A DNA stretch of 21,579 nt from Multifurca ochricompacta (taxonomy: Eukaryota; Basidiomycota; Agaricomycetes; Russulales; Russulaceae): NCBI GenBank assembly GCA_022496185.1, contig WTXG01000455.1:1-21579 (forward strand), read 5' to 3'. A program made the position numbers and the translations under genes. The notes under the pieces are model-generated. The model ran no database searches. It saw only the letters and a list, made by a program, of their open reading frames with translations, and was not told the origin of the DNA. This document shows positions 1-8,301 of this stretch, in pieces; positions within the stretch are counted from its first letter, which is position 1, and each line of letters opens with the position of its first letter.

Positions 1-179
1 ACTGGTGCACCAAAGGCATCCTGGCCATCTGAGGCAGTGTCTGAACGAGCGACATGAACAGTGCCAAACCAGGGCTCCTGTACAGCAATGATATGATCAG
101 AAACGTTGGTATTCAGTACAGCATGAAGATTGGCATTGCTGCGTTGGATGTTGATACTCAAGATGGATGTATCACTCAT
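1..179 (-). CDS. LINE ORF2, N-terminal fragment (AP-endonuclease start), cut by window edge
   Basis: Reading the minus strand from the ATG at 179 gives 59 open codons beginning MSDTSILSINIQRSN and containing VQEPWFG before the window ends. The pattern 'sINIQRSN' followed about 30 residues later by 'QEPW' is the start of the endonuclease/exonuclease/phosphatase (AP-endonuclease-like) domain of Tad-type non-LTR retrotransposon ORF2, where the N and E residues are part of the metal-binding active site. The enzyme nicks target DNA for target-primed reverse transcription. The reverse transcriptase must lie to the left of the window. The ATG overlaps the predicted stop of the ORF1 found at 8302-11509 if the 8.1 kb element between them is removed, so this is the downstream half of the same LINE. 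Only the N-terminus is visible, so intactness cannot be judged. Confidence 0.82.
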   Translation of the reverse strand, partial: MSDTSILSINIQRSNANLHAVLNTNVSDHIIAVQEPWFGTVHVARSDTASDGQDAFGAP

Positions 180-192
180 AGAAAGGGTCCTG

Positions 193-211
193 CATCAGGA
201 AAATGACATTT
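193..211 (+). repeat. Element 1 left terminal inverted repeat
   Basis: The 19-bp motif CATCAGGAAAATGACATTT matches the reverse complement of 8283-8301 exactly. It recurs at 12106-12124, 15123-15141 (inverted) and, with one mismatch, at 11971-11989 (inverted). In all five places the unique flank starts directly outside CAT. Confidence 0.85.
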
Positions 212-212
212 T

Positions 213-251
213 GCTGGATTGGCTAGTGCCAGCCATTCCAGCCAATCCAGC
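213..251. repeat. Left-end subterminal hairpin
   Basis: GCTGGATTGGCT (213-224) and AGCCAATCCAGC (240-251) form a perfect 12-bp stem around a 15-nt loop just inside the left terminal repeat. The same hairpin with the same arms is found at the right end of element 2 (15083-15121). It probably marks the left-type end of this transposon family and may be a transposase binding or folding site (inference). Confidence 0.7.
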
Positions 252-292
252 AATCCAGATTCTCGGTTAGCTCTAGCGGGCTTGTCTGGATG

Positions 293-401
293 TTTAGAGC
301 CACTTTTCAAATTTAGAGCTACTTTTCAAATGTAGAGCTACTTTTCAAATCTGAGGCTACTTTTCAAATCTGAGGCTACTTTTCAAATTTAGGGCTACTT
401 A
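293..401. repeat. Left-end subterminal 19-bp tandem repeats
   Basis: Five consecutive 19-bp units of the form TTTAGAGCTACTTTTCAAA run from 293 to 387 and a partial sixth follows. They differ only at the first few bases (TTTAGAG, TGTAGAG, TCTGAGG). A diverged inverted set lies at about 14234-14312 in the left-type end of element 2. Subterminal arrays of this sort are typical transposase binding sites in CACTA-like DNA transposons. The binding role is inferred. A shorter array of GCAAAGCGGTTCA-like units lies at about 435-472. The remaining bases up to 594 are AT-rich and hold nothing I recognise. Confidence 0.75.
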
Positions 402-594
402 GTCTAGTCATTGTTTATCGCCTTTTTTGGTTTTGCAAAGCGGTTCACAAAGCGGTTCGCAAAGCAGTTCCCAGATAGTTCAAATATTACTGACATTATT
501 ACTAAGCAGTTTACATGGTAATCTACGCGCGTGATGTTTTTTGATATCTAGCATGAATAAATCAGAGGAATATAATATAATATATTAAAAAAAA

Positions 595-2856
595 TTACCA
601 GTCAAGCTCGATGAAAGGAAAAGCCGCATGAGTGGGTCCCTTACTTACATGATAGTGGATTTGCGATTGCTCGATTATTTGTTCCCAGCGATCGCCGTCA
701 ACTCTTTCTGTAGCACTAACCCATTCTCGCACCTTTCTGCCCCAAGGTTCTTCAATAAAACCAGATCCCTTGACACCATCCTTGAACATCGTTAGCCCTC
801 GCTCAACTGCAACTGTTACCAATGCCAGTGCTCCAATTTGAGGGCCATAATTGACTGGCGATTTTTCTATCCTTTGGAGGTGTTTTGCATATACTTTCGT
901 GATTAAATCCGAACAAAATGCTACACGCGAACCCTGTTGGCAATGTTAGACAGTATGATACATCATGATATGACTTACCATGACATCTGGGTACTGGTAG
1001 ATAAAGCGAAAGCCTGTGAGAGCAGACTCAGCATATTCGGCGCGCTCCTCCCAAGAAGCGAGTTCAAAGGATAGGTTGTCGTCCCATATATCCATGACAG
1101 CTTTGCAGCCTGCCTTTCCGATGTCGCTGCGCCAGTTATTGAGTATACTATCGACCTGAAAGTCATAAGATCAATACTCAGTAAGGAAAACGATGGACGT
1201 ACCACGCCTAGTGTGATATCCATTTCCTTGGGCCCAAGCAGTATGTCTGGGTATACAAGACGCCATATCTCTCTAACAGTGCCCTCCACACGAGCGTTTG
1301 CGCCAAATGGGTCTTTTATGGACCCTGCCCACATTAGCAAAGATGGGATAAATGTGTTTCTCCATGTGTGCATATAAGCTGAACCACGTGGAAATGGTAG
1401 GTCTGCAACTGAGTACCTCCTTCGGGAACGCCTGGAATTGGCATCTTGCCAGTCGTGTTCTGTACCCACAGCTGCATTATTTAATGTGATACCCATCTGT
1501 ACATCGATGAGCGATCTGTGTAAAATAAAACAATATAAAATAGTACCTGTGCTGTAGTCCGTGTTCTCTGGCTACCATGCTCGACGTACTGGGATGCTTG
1601 AGATGTCGTGTTGCTGTCTTCATGGATCCCACTAACTCCTCTACTAGCGCAGTTTGACCTGGATGCCGTGACAGCACTTTTCATACCAGTGCTAGTGGGG
1701 ACTACTATATATGATCAGATAGTGACAATCGATCGCACATAGCCTGAGAGTGACTTACGAGTTTCAATCCTTCTTTCCCAGTCAACATGGAGCCCCGTGG
1801 AATCAATCTTGCTGCGCTTGGGATCTCTCTGGCCATGGTAGGAATCCCTGGTAATTGTCATGAGAATGAACTGTGTATCCCAAATATACTCTTACTGCAG
1901 CTCCTTTCGCTTGCGCTCGTCGATCCACCCTATGGCTGTGGAGTTTACAACACGCGCCTTCGCGACTTCACTCCGCAACTGGCCTGCGCTAGATGATTTC
2001 TTCTTTGTACGACGTGACATCTAATGACGTCAGTGATGTGTGGCGTTGTCAGTGGCGTTGGTGGAGTCAGTCATGTGAGAATCAGAAAATAATCTTATCT
2101 TACCATTCTCGCGCTCTGTTTTCCTTTTCCTTTACGCCGCCGCTGCCTTGGCTCTTCCCCTTCTTCCTCGTCTTCCGGATCACTGAAGCCAATAGATCCA
2201 AATTTGTTATTGTCGTCATCTTTGTCTGCTTGATCCGTTTCATCTCCACCTGCACTGATGTTTGGGGCTGGCTCGATGTCTGTAAATGAAGCAGGTGACA
2301 CAGTTGGTGGATAGGATTGTGCTTGCACACTGCTGTCCTCACTACCGCTGTCCTGTAATTCACTTTCGGATGTGAGGTCAGCTGGTCCACTGTCATTACT
2401 GATCAGTATTGGAGTGCGCGCTCTGTGATAACTCAACAGAAATACTTACCCTTCTTGGCCATGCTCCTCTTGGCCATGCTCGACTTCTTGGCCATGCTCG
2501 ACTTCTTCAAGCACATCGCATAGACTTGGATTGTCTGCAGTAACTGCCATTCTGATAGAACGGTCCATGGTCTCTGTCTGTAAGGGATAATATTCAGTGC
2601 TCGGGGCCAGATCAGGTCTTGCAGCATGTTTTTGTGCTGAGAATTCAGCAAGCTGAATTCTGTCCTCTATGTTAGCAATACGATTGACTACTGCTCGATG
2701 CTGGGTGGATTCTATCTCTCTGGCAGTGGCTTCCTCTTCGTTCGATTTGGCTTTGTCTTCAGCTACCTGCCATGCAGTGCGGCGCTTCTGCTGAGAATTG
2801 ACGATAATGTGCCCTGGGTGTGCCTTCGCATTGGCCTTGCGTGTTGTGATCGGCAT
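595..2856 (-). CDS. Unknown 8-exon gene carried by element 1 (about 627 aa, basidiomycete-expanded type)
   Basis: I reconstruct eight exons: 2856-2450, 2398-2104, 2020-1896, 1847-1759, 1704-1547, 1496-1203, 1155-979 and 933-595. All introns are 45-83 nt GT-AG, and the summed CDS is 1884 nt with no stop. The start chosen is MPITTRKANAKAHPG; an ATG 33 nt upstream (2889) is possible. The N-terminal third has a charged coiled-coil-like stretch (VAEDKAKSNEEEATAREIE) and an (V)EHGQE repeat. Then come an acidic serine-rich stretch and basic nuclear-localisation-like clusters (RQRRRKGKGK, SRRTKKKSS). The C-terminal 270 residues are the conserved part, from DLPFPRGSAYMHTWR through FRFIYQYPD to IGALALVTVAVERGL and a final WEQII segment. 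I recognise this as a large family of uncharacterised proteins repeated in mushroom genomes but know no function. It lies inside the same terminal repeats as the Plavaka gene and diverges from it, so a role as accessory (for example DNA-binding) factor is an inference. No nuclease motif is visible. Confidence 0.72.
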
Positions 2857-3700
2857 TATGGAAGAATGAGAATGAAGATAATTTGTCAATATAATCTTTT
2901 GGAGAAGGGGGGGACGAGTTCAAGGATTTGAAAGGTGTGAATTCCCCCCCTTCTTTTTATCAGCTTATATATCCTCTTAAAGAACGCAGCCTGAGGTTTA
3001 GATAAACCAAACTACCTAAGAACGGTGGTTATAATTCAGTTATGTTGGTCAGAACTATATATTGATTAGTCTTTACCTAGAACGGTAGTTATAACTAGTA
3101 CGCGTTAGCTACATAGGTAAAGATAAGATAACAGAATACTCGCTTCAGTTATGTTAGTCAGAACTGAAGTGAAAAATACACTAAAAACATCCTTAAATAC
3201 TGTAAAAGAATGTGCTTATAGTAGTAACCAAGACAATAAGGATTGTGTCTAATCAACTAAGGTATCAAGGTATTCACAGGAAAGTAAAATGCAGTCCGAG
3301 TGCTCAGGCTGCTTCACCGCACACAACTCGCTTATCAGTACCGCACACTTAGCGATTGATCCAAGTTGACCATTGATCCGTTTCCGACACCTCTCTGATT
3401 TCTAATCTCCCTAATTTACAATACCATTTTTACTGCCCCACTTTTCTTAGGTAAATGTCCGGTAGTACATGTAATCTCCTACCATAGCCTAATTCCAATA
3501 ACTTCTGGCATCCTTGATGGCGACCTAGCCTAGTGCGTACCAGATCACATTCCTGTTGAGACGGGCCGGTAGCGACCGGATAGCTGAGGACCGGACAGCC
3601 GGACATCTGAAAGTGCGTCCATTAACTGATTTTGACCACAAGAACTGAATAGATAGCTAAAACCCTTTTTACAGCTGTGTTTATCAATTCCTCAAGCCAT
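2857..3700. other. Shared intergenic region between the two divergent element 1 genes
   Basis: This 844-bp stretch separates two genes reading outward, so it probably holds both promoters. It contains a C7 stretch near 2945 and a repeated word TTCAGTTATGTTRGTCAGAACT at about 3036-3057 and 3146-3167. The second copy is the core of a hairpin (CTTCAGTT...AACTGAAG). A related word, CCTAGAACGGTRGTTATAA, occurs near 3018 and 3076. A GC-rich segment at 3555-3605 (GGCCGGTAGC...ACCGGACAGCCGG) resembles segments at 12983-13025 and 20620-20655. No coding potential seen. Confidence 0.5.
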
Positions 3701-6700
3701 ATGATGTGGCATTCTCATAGACTCCCCTGCTTGTACTCAGGTTGTCCTGTCACTTTCAAGAGTCAACACGGCTGCACGTACCACATACGGTCGATTCATG
3801 CAAACTCCAATGCCCATTCAGATACAGGGCCAAGACAAAATCCCTCCAGTGTGACCCCTCTGGATCAGAATGGGCTGGATTATCAAGACATACCACAATA
3901 TTCTAGTTCAGGTCCAAGCAGAAAACGAATTGAGCATGCTTATCTCACCGGTAGGTTTCTATCTCAATGCACTTCTCATTACGCTTCTGATATACATAAT
4001 TTTTTTTGTATTCTAAGCTGTTCCCTGTGACTTGGATGGGAACTTCCTACCGCCTGGAAGCATACGACAGGAAAGAACGCAAAGACCAAATACAGACTGG
4101 TCACCCTTTGACAATCAGACTCAGTTTATGATCGGAGATCTCCTATATCGCCGCATTGAAATGTCAGCATCCAATATAGATTTACTCATGAAACTATGGC
4201 TTGCATCCCTGGAAGATTCTGGCCTTGACGCATCTGAGCCATTTGAGTGTCATCAAGACCTATACGCAAAAATTGATTCCTCACCGCTTGGTGATGTTCC
4301 TTGGCAATGCTTCATTACAGGCTTCTCTGAAGATCTTCATGTGCCAGAGGATGCCCCGAGCTGGAAGCAGACGTCGTATGAAGTTTGGTATCGTGACCCA
4401 GACCTTGCCATATCAGCAATGTTGGACAATCCTGACTTCGAAGGACACTTTGACATGTGCCCTTATATGGAACTGGATGAGCACGGTCAGCGTTGCTGGG
4501 GGATATAATGTCGGCCAATATTTCTTGGAAACATTGTGTGAATATATTCAATTATCTTAAGACATAAACTAAATAACTGATAAGATCATATAGGATGAGA
4601 TCTTTGCATCCAACGCTGATGCCTTCGGGGCTATGTACTGCCCTATTATTCTAGGGAGTGACAAAACTACTGTGTCTGTCGCCACAGGACACGTCGAGTA
4701 TCATCCACTATACCTTTCAATTGGCAACATCCACAATACTGTTCGTCGTGCGCATCGCAATGCCGTTGTACCCATAGCATTTCTAGCCATTCCAAAGAGT
4801 GAGCCACTTCTTAATTATATTCAAATTTATTGATTAATAGATATAGGTGATCGCAGATATGATGATGACCCAGAGTTTCGAAAATTCAAGCGCCAGCTTT
4901 ATCATGCGTCATTATCTGCCATACTCAAGACGCTCCTACCGGGGATGACAAAGCCAGCCATCCGACGATGCCCTGATGGACATTACAGGCGTATAATTTA
5001 CGATCTTATCGCATTTATCGCTGATTACCCCGAACAAGTGATGCTAACCGGAATTGTTCAAGGCTGGTGTCCAAAGTAAGTCTTAGATCGGATCCTCCCA
5101 ATCTTACAGCACACAGCTAACAACACAACAGATGTATCGCTTTTCCAATTTTTCCGGACAACTTGGAAATGCCAACCATACCGCGCACACGTGCATTGAC
5201 AGAGGAACTAGCTGAGATCTTAGACTCAAAGACTTTGTGGAATCAATATGGCATAGATGATGACATCATAGTGCGTTAATTTATCATGACATTTAATTAA
5301 TGTCGCTTAATTTGGCAAATTTGAAGCCATTTACAAATGATTTCCCCTGCGCAGATATTCATGCGATGCTATCACCAGATCTCCTGCATCAAGTTATCAA
5401 AGGAATGTTCAAAGATCATTTGGTTACTTGGGTTGGTGAATATTTATTGCGGGAGCATGGGGAGAGCAAATCACGCAAGATCCTTGATGAAATAGACCAT
5501 CGGTGCGTCACAGAATCATTACTTGTAAGTTATCTGTCTTATGGTAATTGCGATCAAGTATTGCAGCTGTTCCGGCATTCTCAGGCATTCGCCGCTTTCC
5601 TCAAGGTCGTCGCTTCAAGCAGTGGACCGGTGATGACACAAAGGCACTGATGAAGGTATGTGATTCTTACAAGAAGAGATCTCATGCCGTTTGCCGACGT
5701 CAGGGCAGGTATATTTACCTTCAATAGTTGGATTTGTGCCAAATGAAATGGTCACATGCATCGCCACTTCCCTTGATGTTTATTACCTTGTGCACCGTCA
5801 AAACATCAATGAAGACTCTCTAAAGAACTTAGATCTAGCATTGATAAAATTCATAGATCTACGCGAAATATTTCGCGTTACTGGCGTCCGTACAGCTGGG
5901 TTTTCCCTCCCACGACAACATGCTCTGGTTCACTATCACTCACTGATTGAAAACTTTGGTGCACCTGGTGGTTTATGCTCATCCATTACTGAATCACGCC
6001 ACATCTCAGCAGTCAAAAAGCCATGGAGGCGTTCCAATCGATATCATGCCTTGGGTCAGATGCTTATGACTAACCAGCGTCTTGATAAACTTTCGGCTAT
6101 GCACTCTGACTTTGTGGCGCGCGGTATGCTGCCTGCGGGCCACATCCCGCCTCAAAACATCTCTTATATATACCAGCCAAACAATGATACATCAAGAGAA
6201 GATGATGATGAGAGTGATGATGAAAACGGAGGGGCTGTGGACGAAAAAAATGTGCTTGGCCATGTCGTCCTTGCGCGCTCGCCAGGTGAGAAATACATCC
6301 ATGCATTACTTCACAATATTCATTCCAATTAGCCCGCGGGTATCCACAATCACTGGAAGAGCTTTCAAATGTCGTGAATGAACCAAATCTTCCCTACCTC
6401 ACTCAATTATTTCTTGCGGATCAGCTCCACCTCAATGATACAAGCCTCCCTCCTATTACCAGCAAGATCTCTGTCTTTCATTCTGCTGTGGCAACCTTCT
6501 TTGCGCCAAGTGACCCAAGTGGTATCTATGGTATGCGACGTGAGCGTGTCCATTCGACACCATCGTGGAAAGGAAAAGGACCAAGACGTGACTGTGCCTT
6601 TGTTGTTGAAGATGAGGCAAAGCCTGGCATGCAAGGGCTCAATATTGTGCGTGTTCAGCTCATGTTCTCATTCAAGTACAACAATATCGAATATCCATGC

Positions 6701-6961
6701 TCTTTGGTGGACTGGTTTACAAGGGTCTCAATAGATAATACTACTGGTATGTGGGTAGTACAGCTTGACGTAGAGGGCGGCAGACAACGCAAGGCCATTG
6801 TGCATCTGGATGCATTCTTACGAGCAGCACATCTTATCCCGGTTTATGGTAGCAATCCATTACCATTACACAGGCTCACAGACTCATATTCTCTAGACAC
6901 ATTCAAATTGTTCTATGTCAATAAGTACATTGATCATCATGCACACGAGATTGCATTTTAA
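3701..6961 (+). pseudogene. Plavaka-type DNA transposase (KDZ/CACTA-like), nine exons, one frameshift
   Basis: Exons are 3701-3950, 4018-4537, 4594-4798, 4847-5075, 5132-5270, 5327-5502, 5559-5655, 5709-6285 and 6333-6961. If one base is missing at the G5 run 4498-4502, the frame is continuous for about 940 residues; as written, the frame stops at 4506. Residues 10-33 form a C2H2 finger (C-x4-C-x12-H-x4-H). Family-typical blocks follow in order: CDLDGNFLPPG, SYEVWYRDPD, CPIILGSDKTTVS, PEQVMLTGIVQGWCPK, FTNDFPCADIHAMLSPDLLH, FKQWTGDD, GFSLPRQH, SSITESRHISAVKKPWRRS and the C-terminal YVNKYIDHHAHEIAF. Candidate RNase H-fold acidic residues are D280 (GSDKT), D466 (SPDLLH) and E634 (ITES); this assignment is inferred. 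The enzyme should cut and rejoin transposon ends in the nucleus. The GTG at 3677 is not a credible eukaryotic start, so I use the ATG at 3701; an upstream exon is possible. Apart from the single indel the gene looks intact and recent. Confidence 0.88.
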
Positions 6962-7547
6962 TCAGTACTGTAGTTTTGTGTGGTACTATATGTTGAACCA
7001 GAATACCGGGATAGCGGTCTGACATCATTGTGATCATGCTTAGATAGCACAACGTGATGAGATCAAAATGCGTTCACAATTGATTAGATACTTAGAATAT
7101 ACATCTTAGATCAGGCATGTGATCAAGTCACATCATTAACGAGATAAAGCGCTCATTTAATTAGGTAGCCGAAATAGTACACATAAAAGCTACCGTGACT
7201 GTATGGCTGCTATAATAAAAGCAGTTGCTATCGCTCTATTGAATGCACCTAAGTCTCTACATCTAACTATGGGAGACTATAAAGCAAATGGCTCAGTCTT
7301 TGCCAGTGTGCGCCGTCACCGTGACAGCGCGCCTGGTAGAAGACAATATTAGTAATTGGTACCTATAAAACAAATGGCTACAGCGGAAGAATCAGTGAAG
7401 GCTATAGCTACAAGTGAGAGCAGTCCTAACCTCAGTCTTTGTGGTAGAAGACTGAGGTTTCAACTTACTATGCAGTAGTCTACTTTATTAGAATACGCGT
7501 ATACTCATCCCGGCCCGGCATCTCCGGTATTGATTCATGTTGCATGC
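6962..7547. other. 3' region of the Plavaka gene and inner part of the element 1 right end
   Basis: No gene seen. Positions 7012-7250 share diverged words in the same order with 15440-15590 (GCGGTCYGACAT, TGCTTAGATA, TCACATCATTAA, CTGTATRGCTGCT, GTTGCTATC, GCAYCTAAGYCTCT). From about 7460 the sequence matches the inner right ends of elements 2 and 3 (ATTCTAATAA, then CCGGCATCTCCGGT). A short inverted repeat, CCTCAGTCTT / AAGACTGAGG, lies at about 7431-7456. Confidence 0.5.
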
Positions 7548-8215
7548 GCGCTGCTATTCCCAGATGGGTCTAATCATCCCCTTTGGACGGTACCTACTAA
7601 GAATCATGAGGTCCCTTTCACACGTCACACCTGCTCCACTTCCATGCGCCTCGCCACAGGCCATGCCTTTCTTGCTGAATACCAGGAGCGCTTTCACCCC
7701 TCTCTCCCAGTCACCTCTCGCACCTGCCCCTGCGACGACACTTCCTTGGCGACATTTGTGCATGTCCTCCTTGAATGCCCCTTGTACACTCAAGCTCGGG
7801 TGTATTGGATGCTTACCTTTCAGGACCTGGGCGACCTTACTCAAGTCTTCAACCATCGTGGACATGTTGGCAACCTGCTGGAGTTCCTCCAGGACACGCG
7901 GGCCTTCCCCAAGCCCGTTACCTCCCTTCGCCCTCGCGAGCGAGCCTGATTTGGGGGGAATTTGGTGACCAGTAAGTTCCTTTTTCTCTCTGGCTTTGGT
8001 GAACGGCCTCTGTTGTTCCCTGTGGCCTCTCTACTTTAGAAAACTACTTCGGTTTTTCCTTATGGGTTTTCCACCATGACTTTGTGTCGACTCCCTCATT
8101 GTTCGTAGTAATTAATAGCTACATTGTACCCTGATGTGGCCGCGCGATTGGGCACCGTCCCGCAAGCGCGTAATAGAATTGATTCAAATAAATAAAAAAA
8201 AGCGCTGCTATTCCC
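7548..8215 (+). mobile_element. 5'-truncated LINE 3' end inserted in element 1 right end, with 14-bp target duplications
   Basis: GCGCTGCTATTCCC occurs at 7548-7561 and again at 8202-8215, immediately flanking a 640-bp segment (7562-8201) that ends in an A-rich tail (AAATAAATAAAAAAAA). This is the signature of a 5'-truncated non-LTR retrotransposon inserted by target-primed reverse transcription. The segment carries the end of ORF2 and about 250 bp of 3' untranslated region. The same segment at the same site occurs inverted in element 2 (12206-12845). The short relative at 11831-11989 has only one copy of the 14-mer (11889-11902, one mismatch) and no insert, so the duplication is independently confirmed. 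Confidence 0.88.
7562..7949 (+). pseudogene. LINE ORF2 C-terminal fragment (CCHC zinc motif)
   Basis: Open reading continues from the transposon sequence into the LINE fragment and stops at 7947-7949. The approximately 130 residues contain RLATGHAFLAEYQERF and then TCPCDDTSLATFVHVLLECPLY. The C-x-C...H-x4-C spacing is the zinc-binding motif found after the reverse transcriptase domain at the C-terminus of many fungal LINE ORF2 proteins. The endonuclease and reverse transcriptase parts are missing through 5' truncation, so the fragment cannot encode a working enzyme. The apparent upstream ATG belongs to the transposon end, not to the LINE. A near-identical inverted copy lies at 12458-12845. 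Confidence 0.8.
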
Positions 8216-8301
8216 ACATATAGTAAATAAAATCTGGCGCCCTAGCCATTCCAGCCATTCCAGCCATTCTAGTCGTTCTAGCAAATGTCATTTTCCTGAT
8301 G
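8216..8301. repeat. Element 1 right terminal inverted repeat and subterminal array
   Basis: After the inserted LINE fragment the transposon end resumes: TAGTAAATAAAATCTGGCGC, then short tandem words (AGCCATTCC three times, AGTCGTTCTAG), then the 19-bp terminal repeat at 8283-8301. The adjacent LINE ORF1 frame reads by accident through this end to a stop at 8208, giving a spurious MAGMAGMAR tail. Confidence 0.8.

Larger units (their letters stand above)
193..8301. mobile_element. Element 1: 8.1 kb DNA transposon with terminal inverted repeats, two divergent genes
   Basis: The two ends share a perfect 19-bp inverted repeat, CATCAGGAAAATGACATTT, at 193-211 and 8283-8301. Both ends continue into different subterminal arrays built from GGCTGGAATGGC-like words. 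The interval holds a minus-strand gene of unknown function (595-2856) and a plus-strand Plavaka-type transposase gene (3701-6961), transcribed away from each other. Bases outside the repeat are TG on both sides (191-192 and 8302-8303), a possible 2-bp target duplication. Equally, the termini may be CAGG/CCTG with an AT duplication inside a CATG target. The flanks are the two halves of one LINE, which supports a single insertion event. The right end also carries a LINE 3' fragment (7562-8201). That the Plavaka protein moves these ends is inference. Confidence 0.75.

Noticed and set aside
293..401. CRISPR-like array
   Set aside because: Units are adjacent with no spacers and the genome is eukaryotic.
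3677..3700. Start of the Plavaka gene at 3677
   Set aside because: The codon is GTG, not a credible start here; the first in-frame ATG is 3701.
193..8301. Helitron interpretation of element 1 (TC at one end)
   Set aside because: Both ends carry the same 19 bp in inverted orientation and no CTRR terminus or Rep/helicase gene exists; inverted termini and a DDE-type transposase fit better.
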